From: an uncultured Flavobacterium sp.
GTDB lineage: Bacteria > Bacteroidota > Bacteroidia > Flavobacteriales > Flavobacteriaceae
Assembly: GCF_946478785.1 (NCBI RefSeq)
Contig: NZ_CAMLDD010000040.1
Location: forward strand, 1-16,706
Reading direction: 5' to 3'
Length of the DNA: 16,706 nucleotides
Made by a program: the position numbers and the translations under genes. The notes below the pieces were generated by a model. That model saw only the letters and a list, made by a program, of their open reading frames with translations. It searched no databases and had not been told where the DNA came from. This document shows, in pieces, positions 14,061-16,706 of the stretch (positions within the stretch are counted from its first letter, which is position 1; the number at the start of each line of letters is the position of its first letter).

Positions 14061-16706
14061 ATGAAAAAAATTACTTTACTAATAATGGCATGCCTTTTTT
14101 ATTTGAATGGGTACGCGCAATCGCCTTTCTGGAGTGATAGCTTTGAGGATACAGGCTCTCCTTCCAGTGGAGTCAGAAATACCTCTTCTTCATTTTCAAC
14201 AAATGTTAATCGAATTTTCAACCGCACCAATACAGCAGGAGTTGACATCGTAGGAGCAGCCGTTTTAGGTGCTACATATTCTTATTCAGGGATTGACGGG
14301 ACTAAGTTTTGGGCTGGAGAAGATACTGATAACGGAAGTGCAGTTACAACGGCTAATGTTTTGAAAACGGTAACCTGGAGTATTAATATTTCAGGAAAAT
14401 CCAATATTAAATTGAAAGGTCTTTTCGCTGCTGGTAATACTGTTGGTAACGGCTATGAAAATGGAACAGCATCTTCTACTGGAGTTAATGACTATATGTC
14501 TATCCAATATAGCATCGACGGAGGATCAATTCAAAATTTATTAAGTTTTTATCCTTTAGCCAATGCAGCAAGCAATTTATATCCTGACACAGATTTTGAT
14601 GGAAACGGAGATCCTGCTTCAACAGCCCTAACCAATACTCTAACAGAATTTATAGGAAATATTAGCGGAACCGGAACTACTTTGACGCTATATATGAATA
14701 TGTCAATGACTGGTTCAGCTGAAGAAGTAGCAATAGACAACTTGAGATTACTTGAAGTGCCATCTTGTGTTCCGCCTGTAATTACCGGCAACCCACCAAA
14801 CAGAACTATCTGTGCAGGCAGTAACACAACTTTCCCAAGTTCTGCAACTGGTGCAACAGGTTATCAGTGGCAGGTAGATACGGGTAGTGGATTTACAGAT
14901 TTAACAAATGTTGCTCCTTATTCAAATGTTACAACCAATACACTGACAGTTACAGGTGCAACAGTTGCAATGAATGGCTACTTATACAGATGCATTGCTT
15001 ATAATCCAACGATTTCTTGTTTTACTAACTCAAATTCTGCAACCTTGACTGTATCTTCTATCAGTACAGCAACCGGTTCACAAACAAGCGTATCTTGTTT
15101 TGGCGGCACTAATGGTTCGGCGTCGGTAACTCCTTCTGGAGGAATTGCTCCATATAGCTACTCTTGGTCACCTTCTGGCGGAACAGGAGCAACTGCTTCT
15201 GGTTTAGCCGCAGGAACATATACTGTAACAGTAACAGATAATATTTTATGTACAGCAACCAGAGTTTATACAATCACTCAACCGGCAGCCGTAGTAAGTG
15301 GCACAACCGTTGTAACAAATGTGTCTTGTTTTGGTGGAACTAACGGAGCAATCAATCTGACACCAACCGGAGGAACAGGCCCTTACACTTTTAACTGGGG
15401 CGGAGGCATCACTACCGAAGACCGTACAGGATTAGCAGCGGGAACATATTCAGTAATCATTACCGATGTTAATGGCTGTACGGGTACGGTTTCAGGAATT
15501 ACTGTAACTCAGCCTGCAGCAGCTGTATCTGGAACTACGGTGGTTACCAATGTTGCCTGCAACGCCGGCACAAACGGAGCAATCAATCTGACTCCAACTG
15601 GCGGAACAGGCCCTTACACTTTTAACTGGGGCGGAGGCATCACTACCGAAGACCGCACGGGATTAGCAGCGGGAACATATTCAGTAATCATTACCGATGT
15701 TAACGGATGTACGGGTACGGTTTCAGGAATTGCAGTAAATCAGCCTGCAGCAGCAGTATCTGGAACTACAGTAGTGACTAATATTTCCTGCAATAGCGGT
15801 ACAAACGGAGCAATCAATCTGACTCCAACAGGAGGAACTGGTCCTTACACTTTTAGCTGGGGTGGCGGTATTACTACCGAAGACCGTACAGGATTAGCGG
15901 CAGGTACATATTCAGTTACCATCACCGATATCAACGGATGTACGGGTACGGTTTCTGGAATTACTCTAACTCAGCCTGCAGCAGCTGTGTCTGGAACTAC
16001 AGTGGTTACAAATGTTGCCTGCAACAGCGGTACAAATGGAGCAATAAATTTGACTCCAACAGGAGGAACTGGTCCTTACACTTTTAGCTGGGGCGGCGGT
16101 ATTACTACCGAAGACCGTACAGGATTAGCGGCAGGTACATATTCAGTAATCATTACCGATGTTAATGGCTGTACGGGTACGGTTTCAGGAATTACTCTAA
16201 CGGCTCCAACAGCAATTAGCACTGCAATTGGTTCTCAGACAAACGTGGCTTGTAACGGTGGAACCACGGGTAGCGCATCAGTTTCTCCTTCAGGCGGAAC
16301 TCCAGGTTATACTTATTCATGGTCTCCTTCGGGTGGAACAGCGGCAACAGCAACCGGACTTGCTGCAGGAAATTATACTGTAACAGTAACAGATGCCAAC
16401 GGTTGTACAGCTACTCGCAATTATACTATTACACAGCCAACTGCCATCAGCACCGCAACTGGTTCTCAGACAAACGTAGCTTGTAACGGTGGAACCACGG
16501 GTAGCGCATCAGTTTCTCCTTCAGGCGGAACTCCAGGTTATACTTATTCATGGTCTCCTTCGGGTGGAACAGCGGCAACAGCAACCGGACTTGCTGCAGG
16601 AAATTATGCTGTAACAGTAACAGATGCCAACGGTTGTACGGCTACTCGCAGTTATACTATTACACAGCCAACTGCCATCAGCACCGCAACTGGTTCTCAG
16701 ACAAAC
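14061..16706 (+). CDS. SprB-repeat surface protein, partial (runs off the window)
   Basis: The open frame continues to the last base without a stop: at least 882 residues. It starts with a signal peptide (MKKITLLIMACLFYLNGYAQ). A jelly-roll-like region follows at about 21-233, then an Ig-like segment at 234-333 (CVPPVITGNPP ... GYQWQVDTG ... YRCIAYNP). From residue 334 it is SprB repeats, each 77 residues with CxxG(T/G)xGxxxxxPxGGTxPYxxxW, then GLAAGxYxVxxTDxNGCT and xITQP. SprB-type proteins are large adhesins, some moving along the cell surface in gliding, and are exported by type IX secretion. The C-terminal sorting domain would lie to the right. It begins 56 bases after the formyltransferase gene with no promoter visible between them, so probably the same operon. 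Confidence 0.93.
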   Translation, partial: MKKITLLIMACLFYLNGYAQSPFWSDSFEDTGSPSSGVRNTSSSFSTNVNRIFNRTNTAGVDIVGAAVLGATYSYSGIDGTKFWAGEDTDNGSAVTTANVLKTVTWSINISGKSNIKLKGLFAAGNTVGNGYENGTASSTGVNDYMSIQYSIDGGSIQNLLSFYPLANAASNLYPDTDFDGNGDPASTALTNTLTEFIGNISGTGTTLTLYMNMSMTGSAEEVAIDNLRLLEVPSCVPPVITGNPPNRTICAGSNTTFPSSATGATGYQWQVDTGSGFTDLTNVAPYSNVTTNTLTVTGATVAMNGYLYRCIAYNPTISCFTNSNSATLTVSSISTATGSQTSVSCFGGTNGSASVTPSGGIAPYSYSWSPSGGTGATASGLAAGTYTVTVTDNILCTATRVYTITQPAAVVSGTTVVTNVSCFGGTNGAINLTPTGGTGPYTFNWGGGITTEDRTGLAAGTYSVIITDVNGCTGTVSGITVTQPAAAVSGTTVVTNVACNAGTNGAINLTPTGGTGPYTFNWGGGITTEDRTGLAAGTYSVIITDVNGCTGTVSGIAVNQPAAAVSGTTVVTNISCNSGTNGAINLTPTGGTGPYTFSWGGGITTEDRTGLAAGTYSVTITDINGCTGTVSGITLTQPAAAVSGTTVVTNVACNSGTNGAINLTPTGGTGPYTFSWGGGITTEDRTGLAAGTYSVIITDVNGCTGTVSGITLTAPTAISTAIGSQTNVACNGGTTGSASVSPSGGTPGYTYSWSPSGGTAATATGLAAGNYTVTVTDANGCTATRNYTITQPTAISTATGSQTNVACNGGTTGSASVSPSGGTPGYTYSWSPSGGTAATATGLAAGNYAVTVTDANGCTATRSYTITQPTAISTATGSQTN
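15060..16706 (+). repeat. Eight phased 231-base SprB repeats (last one cut by the window end)
   Basis: Units begin at 15060, 15291, 15522, 15753, 15984, 16215, 16446 and 16677, always exactly 231 bases (77 codons) apart. There are two subtypes. Units 2-5 read GAINLTPTGGTGPYTF ... GGGITTEDRTGLAAGTYSV. Units 1, 6, 7 and 8 read GSASVSPSGGTPGYTYSW ... TATGLAAGNYTVTVT. Units 6 and 7 differ at only a handful of bases, and units 2-5 share long identical stretches including silent positions, which points to recent duplication or gene conversion. Confidence 0.93.

Noticed and set aside
14549..14827. 92-codon minus-strand frame
   Set aside because: It is a shadow of the SprB-like gene, whose continuous frame, signal peptide and domain content are clear on the plus strand.
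15060..16706. CRISPR or non-coding tandem array
   Set aside because: The repeats keep the reading frame with a 77-codon period and encode SprB domains; there are no spacers of CRISPR type.
1..16706. Insertion sequences, tRNA genes or an origin of replication
   Set aside because: I found no transposase, terminal inverted repeats, cloverleaf or clustered DnaA boxes in a reading of both strands.

Overview
The window looks like chromosome from a Bacteroidetes bacterium of the Flavobacterium type. It is AT-rich, its promoters fit TTG-N19..21-TAnnTTTG rather than sigma-70 boxes, Shine-Dalgarno sites are mostly absent, and it carries a SprB-repeat surface protein of the kind exported by type IX secretion. 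The exact species cannot be named from the sequence alone.

Layout. (1) 1-300 holds three phased minus-strand promoters with leader motifs, probably the upstream end of an rRNA operon lying to the left. (2) 640-736 is a structured RNA candidate. (3) 828-4313 is the translation operon thrS-infC-rpmI-rplT with its promoter and terminator; infC appears to start at an ATA codon. (4) 4368-5180 is a secreted unknown protein with a TonB-C-like tail. (5) 5258-6341 is a Crp/Fnr-type regulator followed by an AhpD-like peroxidase, with an FNR-box-like palindrome between them. (6) 6405-7661 is a secreted minus-strand protein of the group often labelled asparagine synthetase B, a name its sequence does not support. 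(7) 7848-7973 is an unannotated 41-residue single-membrane-span gene. (8) 7976-9544 is a two-component system (LuxR-type response regulator and a histidine kinase without a sensor domain). (9) 9802-10809 holds a seven-span membrane protein and a small conserved-looking protein. (10) 11025-16706 holds a 31-codon leader ORF, a phage Tail Collar domain protein, a signal-less receptor of the periplasmic-binding fold, a second-type formyltransferase, and the start of a giant SprB-repeat protein that runs off the window.

How the parts may work together. The most notable signal is a pair of promoters, one before the 41-residue gene and one before the Tail Collar region. They share a GTAT-AA-ATAC palindrome at exactly the same distance from the -7 box, and both lack a TTG -33 box. 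This suggests one activator controls both. The response regulator encoded between the two promoters is the obvious candidate. If so, 7775-16706 is one regulon: signalling proteins, a small membrane peptide, and a cell-surface or secreted module (Tail Collar protein, receptor, formyltransferase, SprB adhesin). The regulatory link and the function of the module are inferences.
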